The position numbers were made by a program, and so were the translations under genes. This document shows, in pieces, positions 63,977-64,000 of a DNA stretch of 64,000 bases. The notes under the pieces were generated by a model, which saw only the letters and a list, made by a program, of their open reading frames with translations, made no database searches and was not told the origin of the DNA. Numbering within the stretch: the first letter of the stretch is position 1; every line of letters starts with the position of its first letter. Origin of the DNA: Kitasatospora albolonga (lineage in GTDB: Bacteria > Actinomycetota > Actinomycetes > Streptomycetales > Streptomycetaceae); the NCBI GenBank assembly GCA_002082585.1, contig CP020563.1, forward strand, positions 862,001 through 926,000, read 5' to 3'.

Positions 63977-64000
63977 TTACTGGGCGGGGCCCTCGATGGC
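63977..64000 (-). CDS. rpoZ: C-terminal end of probable RNA polymerase omega subunit
   Basis: Only the last seven codons and a TAA (63979-63977) are in the window, ending AIEGPAQ. The identification rests on the conserved actinobacterial order gmk-rpoZ-coaBC-metK-priA and the terminator that follows; the residues themselves are too few to prove it. Confidence 0.45.
   Translation of the reverse strand, partial: AIEGPAQ

Overview
The window is high-GC actinobacterial DNA and almost certainly comes from a Streptomyces chromosome. The evidence is dense gene packing, frequent GTG starts, rare TTA codons limited to accessory or regulatory genes, a secreted chitinase behind a DasR-type promoter, a GH6 cellulase, a terpene synthase, and the conserved order coaBC-metK-priA-fmt-rsmB-rpe. 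No rRNA, tRNA or CRISPR array was found.

Layout. 1-2309: 3'-truncated Ski2-type DEAD/DEAH helicase on the minus strand. 2461-18530: accessory island, bounded on the left by an IS5-family transposase remnant and on the right by a tyrosine-recombinase remnant. 18573-23553: exported C39-type peptidase, uridine-kinase-like P-loop protein, a small-RNA candidate, an orphan EccA-like AAA ATPase with a TTA codon, and a PH-domain membrane protein. 23620-29366: hisG, hisE and an FMN-riboswitch-controlled riboflavin operon (ribD-ribE-ribM-ribAB-ribH). 29522-38310: chitinase, ROK/MFS pair, NCS2 permease, GH6 cellulase, DUF5995 protein. 38355-43017: LuxR-type response regulator, two-gene ABC exporter and histidine kinase. 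43091-50110: lysine 2-monooxygenase/aminovaleramidase pair (davBA-like), secreted serine protease, lipoprotein, Lrp regulator and aldehyde dehydrogenase. 50333-64000: guaB1, terpene synthase, SorC regulator, rpe, rsmB, fmt, an HTH protein, priA, metK, coaBC and the last codons of a probable rpoZ.

The most interesting object is the island core (about 3.5-16.7 kb). A divergent regulator (zinc ribbon plus XRE helix-turn-helix, with a TTA codon implying bldA control) is followed by an asparaginase and a PPC/DUF296 gene. In the other direction runs a tightly coupled operon: unknown protein, thymidylate-kinase-like enzyme, PEP mutase/isocitrate lyase-superfamily enzyme, Nudix protein, TylF-type methyltransferase, D-2-hydroxyacid dehydrogenase, nucleotidyltransferase-like protein, radical SAM/SPASM enzyme with a large extra C-terminal domain, 2OG-Fe(II) oxygenase, a 53-residue precursor-like peptide, and a HEXXH-motif enzyme. 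Most junctions overlap by 4-10 bp. A 20-bp motif between regulator and operon recurs upstream of the nucleotidyltransferase at 3527, suggesting one regulon. A decayed second HEXXH gene lies just downstream.

I read this as a probable RiPP-type pathway joined to a small-molecule/nucleotide-activation module. I do not recognise the combination as a described pathway. The product is inference; the gene order, motifs and overlaps are directly visible.
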